A DNA stretch of 64,000 nucleotides from Symsagittifera roscoffensis (taxonomy: Eukaryota; Xenacoelomorpha; Acoela; Convolutidae). This document shows, in pieces, positions 12,010 to 21,405 of the stretch (positions are counted from its first letter, which is position 1; every line of letters starts with the position of its first letter). Where the stretch lies: the NCBI RefSeq assembly GCF_963678635.1, contig NC_087065.1, positions 25,809,254 through 25,873,253 on the forward strand. Reading direction: 5' to 3'. The position numbers and the translations under genes are program-made. The notes under the pieces are model-generated. The model had not been told where the DNA came from and made no database searches. It was given only the letters and a program-made list of their open reading frames with translations.

Positions 12010-12880
12010 TCCTTACGGAGTTTAGGATATTAGACGACCAGCAACTCAGACGATCAGAGGTTATCAGAATTTAGACGAAAATTTGCGTGCAAATGCTTGA
12101 GTTTTGTGTACAGACCTCATTAATTTTTGTTTGATGAAACACTTCCCAGGGCAATATGTCGCTTTATTATCGGACGAGTCGGCCAAAAATGGTCATGGAA
12201 CTCGACAGACAGACTTGTGTTGGATTGCTGTCCACTCAAGTTGGTTATACTTTGACCAGCTCAACGAATAAAAACATGTTCGACATAACTCGCTTCAACC
12301 GACTGAACCAGAAAAAAAAAATCCGCTCGGTTCAGGACTTTTCTCCAACCGCAGCAACAATGCAAACTGCTGACGAAAGTTTTCGAAATTTTCAACCGAC
12401 TCAACCCACAGGGCTACATTTCGACTGACTACAATTAATAAATTTGTGGTTCCAACGAATCAGCAAAAGCAAAATGCATGTCTTCTGCGTACGACTTAAG
12501 CATCTTAAGTTTTGTGCGATTTAATCATTTTGGTTTTTATTCCAGATTTTCGGCAAATGATGAGATTTAAAACTTCTAGTGTTTTTGCCAAACAGTAATA
12601 AATTCAATAATCTTCTCAGGTTATTATATTTCGATTTTACAGCGAGAGAATTTTTGTTTGATATAGTCTCAAAAGTCCGAATTTTTTTATTTCATAAAGT
12701 GTAAGAAACTGTAAAACTGTTGAAAATAATGTGTAGCATTTTTTTAACTTCCAATGTTTCGATTCTGTGCTTGATTTAAACTATGTTTGATGAAACAGTT
12801 GTTTTTGACAATTACCAAGTTTAATAAACCCACGAGCGTTGACTCGTTGACTAGTTTTGCTCTGTACGATTTTAATACAG
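12010..12880. other. Gene-poor stretch
   Basis: An open frame of 90 codons (12156-12428, +) is the only long one. Its peptide has no motif and the DNA no splice context, so it is not called. The rest is AT-rich without visible structure. Confidence 0.4.
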
Positions 12881-12883
12881 CCC

Positions 12884-13537
12884 TGATTTAAGTTATCCGG
12901 TTAAAACGTTTAAGTATTCATATCTAAAATGCATTTTTCTGAAATTTGGTTGAGGTTAGACAAAAAATGATGAGAAATAAAATTGCATAAAGTTTCACTA
13001 TTATTTTTACGTTTCAATTTAATTTGCAAACTTTGGGTCCAAAGTTGCAGCCCAAAAACGACCTTTTTCACCTATTTTTAGTCAATCAAAAAATACACAC
13101 TAATGATGTTTTGAATTGCTGAAAAAAAATTTATTGGAGTGAGCCTCTTACGTAGCCCAACAAATTTTAGAAGAATAAAACGGAGTGCGAAACGTCTGCA
13201 AATTGTTTTTAAAAGAAAGATTGGCACTTTATATAGTAAAATTAAAATTTTTGGCTATCAAACAAAAAAAATTAAAACACAAAACTGAGACGATTATACT
13301 CTTTTTAAATTTTCTTTAGCTATAAAAAACAATAAAGGTATGATGTATTTTTGTCAGCAGTTGATCAAACGCTTTTGGTGTAAATTTTGATTTACAAAAC
13401 AACCAAAAAAAGTCGTTTTTGGGGTTAAAGTTTGGACCCAAGTTTTCATTTTTAACTAAAGTCAATCCAATTTGAGAACAACGCGTTTCAAGTTTCAAGT
13501 TTTGTTCCTTTTGTACGGATAGTTTAAATCAGCGCTA
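12884..13537. mobile_element. Non-autonomous element with inverted ends
   Basis: The left end (gccctgatttaagttatccgg, about 12885) matches the right end in reverse complement (gcgctgatttaaactatccg, about 13517-13537). A second inverted pair lies further in: 13030-13070 (tttgggtccaaagtt..cccaaaaacgac) against 13403-13440. The ~650-bp unit could fold on itself and has no coding capacity. Target-site duplication was not established. Confidence 0.5.
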
Positions 13538-13539
13538 GA

Positions 13540-14890
13540 GTTCATACAAATTTATTGAAAACGTCTTAAATTTTTGAAATAAATCTTGCCTTCAAGTTTA
13601 AATTATACTTAATGCCAATTTGCTATATAAAGAGAATTGGATAAATTTGGAACAATTAAATTAATAAAAATGAACAAATGGCCTATTTCAGTCAATTTTT
13701 GCATTCTAAAGCAAATTTTTCAGACAAAAAAATATTAATTCGTTGCAAGTAATTCAAACATAAACGATATCTGAAGAAATCTTTTATTCAAAAGCAAGTT
13801 AAAAATTTATAGAGACGTATGGCGGCATTCTAACAAGGGTTTAGTTTAGGGTGGCAACTCCACTGACAAAAAATTTTGCGCTATTCTTTTTTGTTTTGCG
13901 AGTATTTTTAACTTTAGCTTTAATCTTTGATTTTGGAAAAAAATATATTTTGCCCTCAAGGTTTTTGCTGTTCAAGTACAATTTTTGATTAAAAGTTTTT
14001 TGTATAATAGTCCAATTTTCTCTAGCTGGACAATTTTATCTATTTTAGAAAACTAGACTACTAGTCGGTAACAGTACAATTTACTTTATTACAATCTACC
14101 CTATGTCATTTTACACTGTACCATTTTATCCTATATACCAATTTAACGTGCCTAAATTTCCCCTATGCCAAAATACCTTACAATTAAGTTTTATCTTTTA
14201 TCAAAATAGGTGTTAGGAACATGTATGGAATTGTCAACTCATTTAAGTTCTATCAAGAGATCTACCAACTCATTTGCGTTCTATGTAGACTCAAAATTTA
14301 TCTCGGTTAAAAAACCGAGCACTTTGTGGACTCATTTTAAAATTTTAACCAAAAAAGTAGCATTTGATCCCCATTTAGAGTAACCAAAAAAGAAATGAAC
14401 ACAAGAATCGAGGCATTTTATCATTATATTTATTGCGAACTAATGGGCCAAATTACATGGGGATTAACACAGCGATTACACTTCTGCTTTTCGATGAAGT
14501 GTTTGCCTTCCTTTTAACAAAGAAAAGAAAATGAACTTTAGATATTTAAATGTCAAACCTCAAAGTATCAAATTTGAGCGTGAACCATTTTTATCAGTTT
14601 TCCTGAAAAAAAATTGTGACAAACCGGGGGCGGATCTAGGATTTTCTCGAAGGGGGGGCTGAGTTTCAATTTTGTTTTGAAAATTTTGTGTCTAGAAAGA
14701 CACAAAATAAAAGCAAAAATTCGTTCTGAAATAAAATTATCCTTTTGGTTTTTCAAGTATAGATGCTTACAACAGAGTAAATGCGTTATAAATACAAATG
14801 AAATAAAATACAAACAAAATTGTATAAAACCTAAATTCAATTATGTTTGTTTTCTCCCACATATTTTCAAGTTTTGTTTCTTCATCCTTA
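13540..14890. other. Intergenic; dispersed repeat fragments
   Basis: No gene is seen. 14460-14615 belongs to a small dispersed family also present at about 15120-15320, 31000-31200 and 31370-31490. Shared phrases include 'aaagaaaa..gaact' and 'tcaaac..cgcgaa', followed by 'ttcctgaaaaaa' in some copies. A G-rich phrase (cgggggcggatctaggattt, 14627) is a typical look of a transposon end, but no partner was found. Confidence 0.4.
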
Positions 14891-14896
14891 CATTCA

Positions 14897-17247
14897 TCAA
14901 TGATGCTCCACTTCCATAGTTGAGAACATCATCGATCTGAGGAGGGGTCCGAAGTTCCTCAGGAACTCATCGTAGTCCTTCTTGTTCGTGTTATCCGGAG
15001 TAGTCCATGTCATGCACTGGGCAAAGTACTCAAGAGTGGATTTGTTCATGTTTTCCGGCCACCTGGTGGGTAAAGAATTAAGTAAATAATGCAAAAAATA
15101 GTCATTTGTTCCGGACTCGTTTTCTCTAGATTTCGATCATGTTCTTCATAACTTTTCCACTTTTACCGTTCGATAATCGAGTTTGCCTTACTGTTAACAA
15201 AGAAATAAACTGAATATAAAAATAATCAAAAATCAAACCGCGAAAGATCAACTTTGAGCCTAACAAAATTTAAAAGTTTCCTGAAAAAAGTCACAAATAC
15301 CTGTATAACACGTTCATTCATTACGTTCATGATAACGAGTATTCAACACGTTCATTATTCTTAAAAGAAATTGCGTTTTATGATTATATCAGTGGACTTG
15401 AAAATGTTTCACCTTGCATAGTTGTAATATTTGAAGGCGTGTCTGAGAAAGGCTTGCAGAGTAGCTCTACACTCGTGAGTGAGATAGCTGGTACTCATGA
15501 GTTTCTTCAGTGAGTCCATGTGTCGCCTCATATCGATGAAGTGCTTCAGAAGACATTGAGGTATTATGGAGTCCTGACGCACGAACATGAGGTACTGCCG
15601 GATAGCTAGTAAAAAGTAAGTACATTTATGCACTGGGTTAAGAACGTTAAAGAAAACTTATTTACGATCCGAAATGATTGATCAAGCGCGACAATACACC
15701 AAAAAAAAACTTTAAAAAGCAAATCACAAAACGCGATCTATGAACAGTTTTTTTGCAAACTTTTGGAGTTTTCAAATTAAAAACTGCTTTAACAACAATG
15801 GTGAGTTGTGCATTTTATGAATTTTTCTTTAAATAATCGCTTTACTGATTTCTTATCTGAAAACCCAATTGGTCAACAACTATACTCACCATGCATCACA
15901 TCGTATATCTCCAAATCAGGGATATCGTCCAACGATCGAATCTGAACATGACAAAGTGGGTTGTTTTCTTTCACTTTCAATTTATTATCCCATATGGTGT
16001 CTTTTCATTTATAAATCATGAGAAATTTTGAACGATAACCTCAATTCTTCAAAAAAAAGACACTTGAGATATTCAGATATCTTTTTGATGATATTTTAAG
16101 TTACCACTTAACCCTTGGAGCAGTGGGATCTTCTTAACAATCTTCTGCCCAAGAAAGGGGGCAGATTGTTAAATAGACTCAGTTAATTAATTAAGTTAGT
16201 CGAATTTTCGTTGAATCAGAATTCAGCAAAATTAAAAGTTTCAATCGAAAACTCTAGCGCTAATTTACTGTTTTTCGAGAGCTAGATATTCTTTAATAGA
16301 TAAAATAAAGAGAATTGTTAAGTATATCAGAGCATTATACTTAAGAGTAATCGGGAGCTTCTTTTTTATAACTTAATGATATGTGCTACCTGCGTGTCTC
16401 CCTCCCCATAGCCAGTGAAGCTCTGCAGCACCTTGAGGACCATGTGTGGCCTATGGGCCTTCTTCTGGATGGAGGCCATGGTGTGGTAGCCGCCCACTCC
16501 GTCTAGCCACCTCACACATGCATACACCAGAATACTCCCAAAGGGGAATAAGTCCCACTTGTGGTGCATGTTGTGGTTGCCCGGCTCATCTGATCTGCGA
16601 ACATGACCCAAAGGTCAACTTATAAAAATCTTAAGTAACAGTGACACACACACCCAATTGTGACCACAAAATATAAAAATACACGGCACTCACGTTCGTG
16701 AAAAATTGATTATAAAAAAATTGAAATCGATCAATAGTTTTTCCAATTCAACCGTTTTTTCAATTCAAAATCTAACCCAAATATCGAAACCACCACCACA
16801 GTAGCTAATTAAGAAAGAATTGCTTCAACTCAATAAATTATTGAAAGCTCCACTAATTGTATAAATTTATTACATTTTATACCTCTAGTAATTCAATTAT
16901 GCAGCATTCTTGCATAAATGAATTACATTTTGTACCGCTAGTAATTCAATTATGAGCATTCAAATATACAAAAAAAAGTGAAAACTTAATATATAGTCAA
17001 AAGAGTGTAGTAGTACTTGGTGGTCATCCAGTGTATGGCTTCGAGGGTCCTGTACTCCCAGCTGAACTTCCTGGCTCTTGCCGCATCTTTCTCCAGGGCA
17101 CAGTTCCTCACAAACTCCTTCGTCAGATCCTCCATGTTCTTCTTCTCCTCCTTGCCTTCATTGTTCGCATTAGTCATACCATCCCCACCCACTCCCATCA
17201 ACCCCATTGACAGCCCCATGGGCACAGCACCTCCATCCTGACTCCTA
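14897..17247 (-). CDS. Divergent RhoGAP-like domain protein, 5 exons (5' end open)
   Basis: Exons on the minus strand: about 17247-17017, 16594-16390, 15941-15890 (52-nt micro-exon), 15605-15413 and 15062-14897 (TGA). Each junction has GT/AG signals and the phases agree across all four introns (283-448 bp). The joined ~280-residue product begins with a Gly/Met-rich stretch and a charged segment. It then reads like a RhoGAP fold: a 'FGSILVYACVRWLDG' helix, a loop where the catalytic Arg finger would be (GGYHTMAS, no Arg), 'IYDVMHAIRQYLMFV..IIPQCLL', 'RATLQAFLRHAFKYY' and 'NKSTLEYFAQCM'. The RhoGAP call is an inference from helix pattern and spacing. If right, GAP catalysis is doubtful and a binding role is likelier. 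No ATG precedes residue 12 of the first exon found, so at least one upstream exon is probably missing. A Pao element sits ~1 kb upstream. Confidence 0.6.
15890..15941 (-). other. 52-nt micro-exon of the RhoGAP-like gene
   Basis: Too short for ORF finding, but flanked by a clear acceptor (tcatgttcag) and a consensus donor (GTGAGT). It adds 17 codons and one base, which exactly restores frame between the neighbouring exons and encodes an acidic linker (SLDDIPDLEIYD). Confidence 0.75.
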
Positions 17248-17466
17248 AACACACTCTGGGCTCACAAAAAACTGGGCTACAGTTCTCGTACAAATCAATC
17301 CCCATAACTTTTTTCTATTTGGCCTGAAACTTAATGCTCTTTACGAATAATAGAATAATCTCTTAAAAAGTTTAAAAATTGTTGGAAGTTTGCTTGCAAT
17401 TCATGAATTGCTAGCAAATCGAGTTAATTTTTTCTCAATAAAGCCTCCAAATTCAACAATCAAGTC

Positions 17467-17960
17467 ATGGAGGAACGTGAAACTAACGAAAAAACGCAAC
17501 TGGTGCAGAAGGTTCATAGACAACCGTTGGATCTGGGTGAACAAAAGTCATCGATAGAGGATCAAAATGAAAAATTTGTTGAAAACAAACGAAAAGATTA
17601 TCACACTACAAAGTTAATAATTATACCAACTCGTATCCAGTCCTTGAAGATAATTATCACTCACGGAAGCAAACTTTTTTTAAAAGTTCTGGTAGTCAAA
17701 CCACCCTGGCCCCAGTCTACGAGAATGTTTTGTCCAAAATTCATTCCTAAGCTCTCGGACGCAATATTACTCTCTGTCAGCTCTTTGAAAAAAGTTAATT
17801 AAAAGGACATATCAAGGAAAAGAACTATACATTGTTGTGCCTCGGCAAAAGTGGCAGATCTTGAGGGCAAAATTCTTTGATATGGCACAGGCAATAAATT
17901 CAAGATTTCATCATTCATGAAGGCAACAATACGATTGTAACGGTATGACAACGAATGAAG
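17467..17960 (+). pseudogene. Broken coding remnant, unknown family
   Basis: An ATG at 17467 opens a 111-codon frame. Only its first ~45 residues look natural (charged, Glu/Lys/Gln rich). The more protein-like reading then moves to another frame at about 17600-17730 (YPVLEDNYHSRK, LAPVYENVLSKIHS), and again at about 17800-17930 (RTYQGKELYIVVPRQKW). Three partial frames in sequence suggest a decayed gene or an unrecognised spliced one. It lies between the RhoGAP-like gene and the Pao insertion. No function can be assigned. Confidence 0.35.
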
Positions 17961-18173
17961 TGTTTCAACAAGCGTATGGCACAGTCACGAAACTATTCCT
18001 AACTTCAGTCCACTTAAAAACTTTTCCGCTTTTTTGATAACTTTTGATTATTTTCCGTTTTATTTTGATAAAGCAAACATTTAAAGCGGAATGCTAAAAA
18101 AGATTAGTTCTTTGATAGTTCAGAAAAATGATTGAGCCACACCGCAAAAAGTTTTATAAAAAACAAAAGACCT

Positions 18174-18481
18174 TGTGGCGCACTCTCGTATCCTGTAAGA
18201 TCTAAAAAACCTGGTTCAACATCTGTAAATTATCGGCAATTTAAACAGATAATATGACAATATAAAGATACTATAAAATAAGGCAAACATCTTCCGGTTA
18301 ACATGTTATCAAACGGTTTTTCAACAATCACAAAAATCTATAAACATTTTGATGGCAAACTGACCTTAATCGAACAAACCAGTAGTTTTCAAGGCCTTTT
18401 GTCTAAGAAAATCTAATTTTAGCTTTTTCACTTTCGCGCCATAATGACGTCATTAATTTAAGATTTATTTAAGCGCGAACA
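18174..18481 (-). repeat. Pao 3' LTR (308 bp)
   Basis: Starts TGTGGCGCACTC and ends GCGCGAACA on the + strand. It appears identical to the copy at 27187-27494. The last 13 bases overlap the end of the pol frame, whose TAA stop is inside the LTR (18469-18471). Confidence 0.95.
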
Positions 18482-21405
18482 TCTTCCGCGCCCAAAGGAG
18501 CGAAAACGGGTGCGAGTTTTACGGCCGGTCGAGTTAGCTCCCCGGAGCGGGTGGTAACTACGGCGGATCGGGCTATGTTGTCTTTTCCGTAATTAAGGGT
18601 TTTTATACGAGCCAGAGGGTAGTGTCCCCTTGGGCTGCGTTCGTCAACAATCCACACTAAATCCCATGTTTTTAAAATAACGTCACTATCGGAGTGCCAC
18701 TTACTGCGTTTATTCAGCGCTGGCACATAATCTCGCAGCCAACGACTCCAAATTGCGTTGGCGTAGCTTTGCGCTCGGATATATTGCTTTCGATGGTCGA
18801 AGTGCTCCTGGAAAGAGAGAGAAGGAAAGCTAGTACCATTTCGGCCTAACAAAAAATGATTAGGAGTGAACACCTCGAAACCATCCGGACTTGCACTTAC
18901 TGATGTTATAGATCGAGCGTTCAGTGATTGTTCTACAAGACAGAAAGTTGTTTCAAGGACTTCGGGAGTGAGCTTTCTACTTCCTATTATTGCGTAGAAT
19001 ACCCTTTTACAGCACCGAACGAGACGTTCCCAAGAACCACCGTGATGCGGGGCTGCCGGGGGGTTAAATTTCCACTTAATACCCTTTTTCGCCAGCTCTG
19101 GGGGTGCTTGATTGTTCCACGACTGAATACAATTTAAGAGTTCTTTCTCGGCTCCCACAAAATTGGTGCCGTAATCAGACCAAATGACTGATGGAGTGCC
19201 GCGACGGGCAATGAATCTTTCGATTCCCATTACACCCGAACTCGTGTCCATGGATGAGACAATCTCAATATGTACAGCTCTGGTGGTCATACATGTAAAA
19301 AGGAAGCACCATCGTTTTTCAGAACTCCTCCTGATTGAGACGTAAAAGGGTCCAAAGTAATCAACACCACAGTTTGTGAAGGGAGGCTGGCGGTAACCAA
19401 GCCTTTCAACTGGAAGCTCTGCGATCATAGGTGTGACAGTTTTGGCTTTGCGCTTCCTACATATAAGACAGTGGACTTCAATGGACTTTAATAAAGAGCG
19501 AAGGTTCAAGATTGCGAACTCTAAGTGAATTACAGCTCGCAGGTAGTCTAAGAACTGGTGCTGATAGCGATAATGAATATCACTTACGAACAATTTCACC
19601 AGAGAATGCCTTCCATCAAGGATTATGGGGTGTTTTGTGTCATATTCACTTTCAACTAGGCGACGAATTCGCCCAGTTGAACGAATGAGGAATGCAGGAC
19701 CCATAAACGGTGCATATTGTGCAATACGACTAGACTTTTTGACGGTTTTGTTGCAGGACAGGAGTAAATATTCCGCTTCAAAAGATTCCTTTTGGGAATT
19801 CAACAAAAGTCGTTGTTTGGCGGTTTCTAATTCAACCGGATCGGTTATTTCCTTGACTTTAGTGCGGTAGTGCCGGTGTTCCGGACTAAGTCTGAGCATG
19901 AAGGCAACCACTCGCTGGAGTTTACGAAACGAGCTGAATTTTTCCCATGCAAATAAAATGGGTTGTTTTTGTTTTTGTTTTTGTGCAACGTTTGAAAAAT
20001 TAGAGGCCTGCTGTAAACCTTCATTAAGGTCACAAGAGGGACCAGCCAGGCGGATTTTCTTAAAAATTTCTATGCTCGGCTTGAAAAGCCACTCGCCATT
20101 TTTCAGCAGACTTGGCCCGTTCACCCCGCTGCTTGTTTTTAAGGACTCCGCTGAGATTCCTCTGGTTCCCGTATCAGCAGGGTTGTCTCCACTTAAGACG
20201 TGAAACCACTGGTCTACAGTCGTACTTTCCAGAATCTCTCCAATCCAGTTTGCCACGAACGTGGGTTGCTTACTACCTGAGTTTAACCACTGGAGCACAG
20301 TGGTGCTGTCAGTCCAAATGATCGTGTTTGACACAGGAATGGTTAGAGCTTTGAGGACATCTTCCTTCAAGCGGGTAGCGAGTAACGCGGCCTGCAGTTC
20401 AAGCTTCGGGATGGAAAGCGCTTTCATGGGCGCGACTCTTGCTTTTCCAAAGACGAAGGCAACTTGTGTTTCGAGTGAAGTTTTCACACGGGCGCGAAGA
20501 AAAGCTACAGCACAAAAAACTTCTTCTGAGCTGTCACCGAACATGTGTAACTCAACCCAATCGACTGGTGCGGAGAAGTAGCTGCGCTTTATACTCATTT
20601 TCCCAAGAGATGGCAAACCAGAGTGCCAGGCAAGAAATTTTGTCTTGATATCAACGGGTAGCTCATCATCCCATTGTTGACCATGAATGCGCCAGATTTC
20701 TTTCAACAATAAACGCGCTCTTACTGTATAGGGCGCTACGAGAGCTATGGGGTCGAAAACGGAAGAAACAAAACTTAACACTGTTCGCTGTGTTATCGAG
20801 TTTTTAAGTTCACGGTTGACACCACGGCTTACGACCAAATTGTCGTCGATATGGTCCCACTTCAGACCAAGAACATGAGAAGAATTATCCCCACAAGTTA
20901 CAATATTTTTACTTTCCTGTTGCGGCGCGCTTTGGGGCGGGTTTAACTCTTTATTAATTTTAGTTACGTTACTTATGAACTTAGTTAATTTAAAACCACC
21001 TAGAGCTAACAGAGTAATCAACTCTTGACTCATTTTAAATGCAACATCAGGGTCCTCAAAGGAGTCAATGTAGTCGTCCATATAAAATTTCTCTAGAACT
21101 GCGGACGCTGCGTCAGGGAACATTGCCTGATTATCCATTGCAGTCCGTTGCAATGCATAATTTGCACACGTTGGCAAATCTCTCGCTCCAAAGATATGTC
21201 TGGTGTACTGGTGTACAACCACATCGGCTGTGGGGTCCTCCCGCCACAGAAAACGAAGAGATGGTTGGTCCTCTGGAAGGACGCCGACTTGTAGGAACAT
21301 CCCTTCAATGTCAGCCGATACGGCAAAATGATGTTGACGAAAACGGAGGAGAACGAACACAAGGTTTTGCAGTAGGTCGGATCCTACTGGCAACGATTTG
21401 TTCAA
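18469..21405 (-). CDS. pol: Pao pol: RT (part), RNase H, integrase
   Basis: 978 codons. The first codon is TTG, so this is the continuation of an upstream frame rather than a true start. RT: SADIEGMF (residues 30-37) holds the first catalytic Asp, YMDD is at 108-111. RNase H: D291 (GDSS), E336 (KLELQ), D366 (TDS). Integrase: His/Cys zinc-binding part with H611, H616, C646, C649, then D682 (GVDYFGPF), D744 (SDYGTNF), E793 (GGSWERL). The C-terminal ~100 residues match the DUF5641-type tail of Pao integrases. The enzyme copies element RNA into DNA and inserts it. Homologues read this frame continuously with the protease ORF upstream. Here a short deletion near 21420 puts the two in different frames. 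Confidence 0.93.
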   Translation of the reverse strand: MNKSLPVGSDLLQNLVFVLLRFRQHHFAVSADIEGMFLQVGVLPEDQPSLRFLWREDPTADVVVHQYTRHIFGARDLPTCANYALQRTAMDNQAMFPDAASAVLEKFYMDDYIDSFEDPDVAFKMSQELITLLALGGFKLTKFISNVTKINKELNPPQSAPQQESKNIVTCGDNSSHVLGLKWDHIDDNLVVSRGVNRELKNSITQRTVLSFVSSVFDPIALVAPYTVRARLLLKEIWRIHGQQWDDELPVDIKTKFLAWHSGLPSLGKMSIKRSYFSAPVDWVELHMFGDSSEEVFCAVAFLRARVKTSLETQVAFVFGKARVAPMKALSIPKLELQAALLATRLKEDVLKALTIPVSNTIIWTDSTTVLQWLNSGSKQPTFVANWIGEILESTTVDQWFHVLSGDNPADTGTRGISAESLKTSSGVNGPSLLKNGEWLFKPSIEIFKKIRLAGPSCDLNEGLQQASNFSNVAQKQKQKQPILFAWEKFSSFRKLQRVVAFMLRLSPEHRHYRTKVKEITDPVELETAKQRLLLNSQKESFEAEYLLLSCNKTVKKSSRIAQYAPFMGPAFLIRSTGRIRRLVESEYDTKHPIILDGRHSLVKLFVSDIHYRYQHQFLDYLRAVIHLEFAILNLRSLLKSIEVHCLICRKRKAKTVTPMIAELPVERLGYRQPPFTNCGVDYFGPFYVSIRRSSEKRWCFLFTCMTTRAVHIEIVSSMDTSSGVMGIERFIARRGTPSVIWSDYGTNFVGAEKELLNCIQSWNNQAPPELAKKGIKWKFNPPAAPHHGGSWERLVRCCKRVFYAIIGSRKLTPEVLETTFCLVEQSLNARSITSVSASPDGFEVFTPNHFLLGRNGTSFPSLSFQEHFDHRKQYIRAQSYANAIWSRWLRDYVPALNKRSKWHSDSDVILKTWDLVWIVDERSPRGHYPLARIKTLNYGKDNIARSAVVTTRSGELTRPAVKLAPVFAPLGAEDVRA

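Noticed and set aside
12156-12428. 90-codon + strand frame from ATG
   Set aside because: No domain, no splice context, low-complexity surroundings; not separable from chance.
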